In this document: piece by piece, positions 7,404 to 7,547 of the stretch
Numbering within the stretch: position 1 is the stretch's first letter
Layout of the letters: the number at the start of each line of letters is the position of its first letter
Source of the DNA: Bacteroidaceae bacterium
Lineage (GTDB): Bacteria > Bacteroidota > Bacteroidia > Bacteroidales > Bacteroidaceae
DNA: 7,547 nucleotides
Assembly: GCA_023227685.1 (NCBI GenBank)
Contig: JALNVG010000120.1
Location: forward strand, 1 to 7,547
Reading direction: 5' to 3'
Made by a program: the position numbers and the translations under genes
Notes under the pieces: model-generated
Databases searched by the model: none
Told to the model about the DNA's origin: nothing
Seen by the model: only the letters and a program-made list of their open reading frames with translations

Positions 7404-7547
7404 ATGAACGTGATGAAAAGTTCTTCTCAAAAAGTTTCCATGGGCGAGAAGATCGGCTATAGTATGGGCGATGGCTCTGCCAATCTGATCTTTCAAATGA
7501 TGATGATGTTCCAACTCTTCTTTTATACGGATGTGTTCGGTATAAGA
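7404..7547 (+). CDS. GPH-family (MelB-type) sugar:cation symporter, N-terminal fragment
   Basis: Forty-eight codons are visible before the window ends; the reading frame is open at the edge. The start of the protein has the signature of the glycoside-pentoside-hexuronide:cation symporters of the MFS superfamily: GEKIGYSMGDGSAN (14-27), then a first membrane helix around LIFQMMMMFQLFF, closing with FYTDVFGI (40-47). Such inner-membrane proteins take up mono- or disaccharides and uronides with Na+ or H+. ATG 7404 (MNVMKSSS) and ATG 7413 (MKSSS) are both possible starts. The first is used here because the A/T-rich stretch TAATATTAAAAAT lies directly before it, as is usual for Bacteroidota genes. 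It follows the esterase stop by 10 nt, so the two are probably co-transcribed. The family would normally be about 450-500 residues, so about 90% is missing. Confidence 0.88.
   Translation, partial: MNVMKSSSQKVSMGEKIGYSMGDGSANLIFQMMMMFQLFFYTDVFGIR

Noticed and set aside
1..7547. CRISPR arrays, insertion sequences, tRNA/rRNA genes, phage or defence genes
   Set aside because: No repeat-spacer pattern, terminal inverted repeats with transposase, cloverleaf or defence-domain motif was seen; the window is ordinary PUL sequence.

Overview
The window looks like part of a Bacteroidota (Bacteroidales-type) polysaccharide utilisation locus (PUL). The DNA is AT-rich. It holds a SusC/SusD outer-membrane pair, leaders with A/T-rich start contexts instead of Shine-Dalgarno sites, and TAnnTTTG-like promoter elements in the one sizeable intergenic gap. 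All genes read on the + strand. Genus and species cannot be fixed from what is visible.

Layout: (1) 40-3102, a SusC/RagA-family TonB-dependent transporter, complete except that its promoter lies upstream of the window. (2) 3116-5071, a SusD/RagB-family surface glycan-binding lipoprotein, 13 nt downstream and clearly co-transcribed. (3) 5072-5464, a 393-nt non-coding gap. It holds a convincing intrinsic terminator just after susD, an 8+8 bp inverted repeat that could be an operator, candidate Bacteroides-type promoter elements and a leader of about 55-165 nt. (4) 5465-7393, a secreted SGNH-type carbohydrate O-acetylesterase annotated in its family as sialate O-acetylesterase, with a sugar-binding-like beta-sandwich inserted in the catalytic fold. 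(5) 7404-7547, the first 48 codons of a GPH/MelB-type sugar:cation symporter, cut by the window end.

How the parts fit: SusC and SusD would capture and import an oligosaccharide across the outer membrane. The secreted esterase would remove O-acetyl groups that block glycosidases, and the GPH symporter would carry the resulting small sugars or glycosides across the inner membrane. No glycoside hydrolase, regulator (hybrid two-component, SusR, ECF sigma/anti-sigma) or SusE/F-type protein is in view, so the glycan cannot be named. The esterase-GPH pairing fits an acetylated plant glycan such as xylan or pectin at least as well as a sialoglycan.

Nothing here looks like an undescribed system. The genes are canonical, and the points worth a second look are regulatory (the 5072-5464 gap) and the substrate question.
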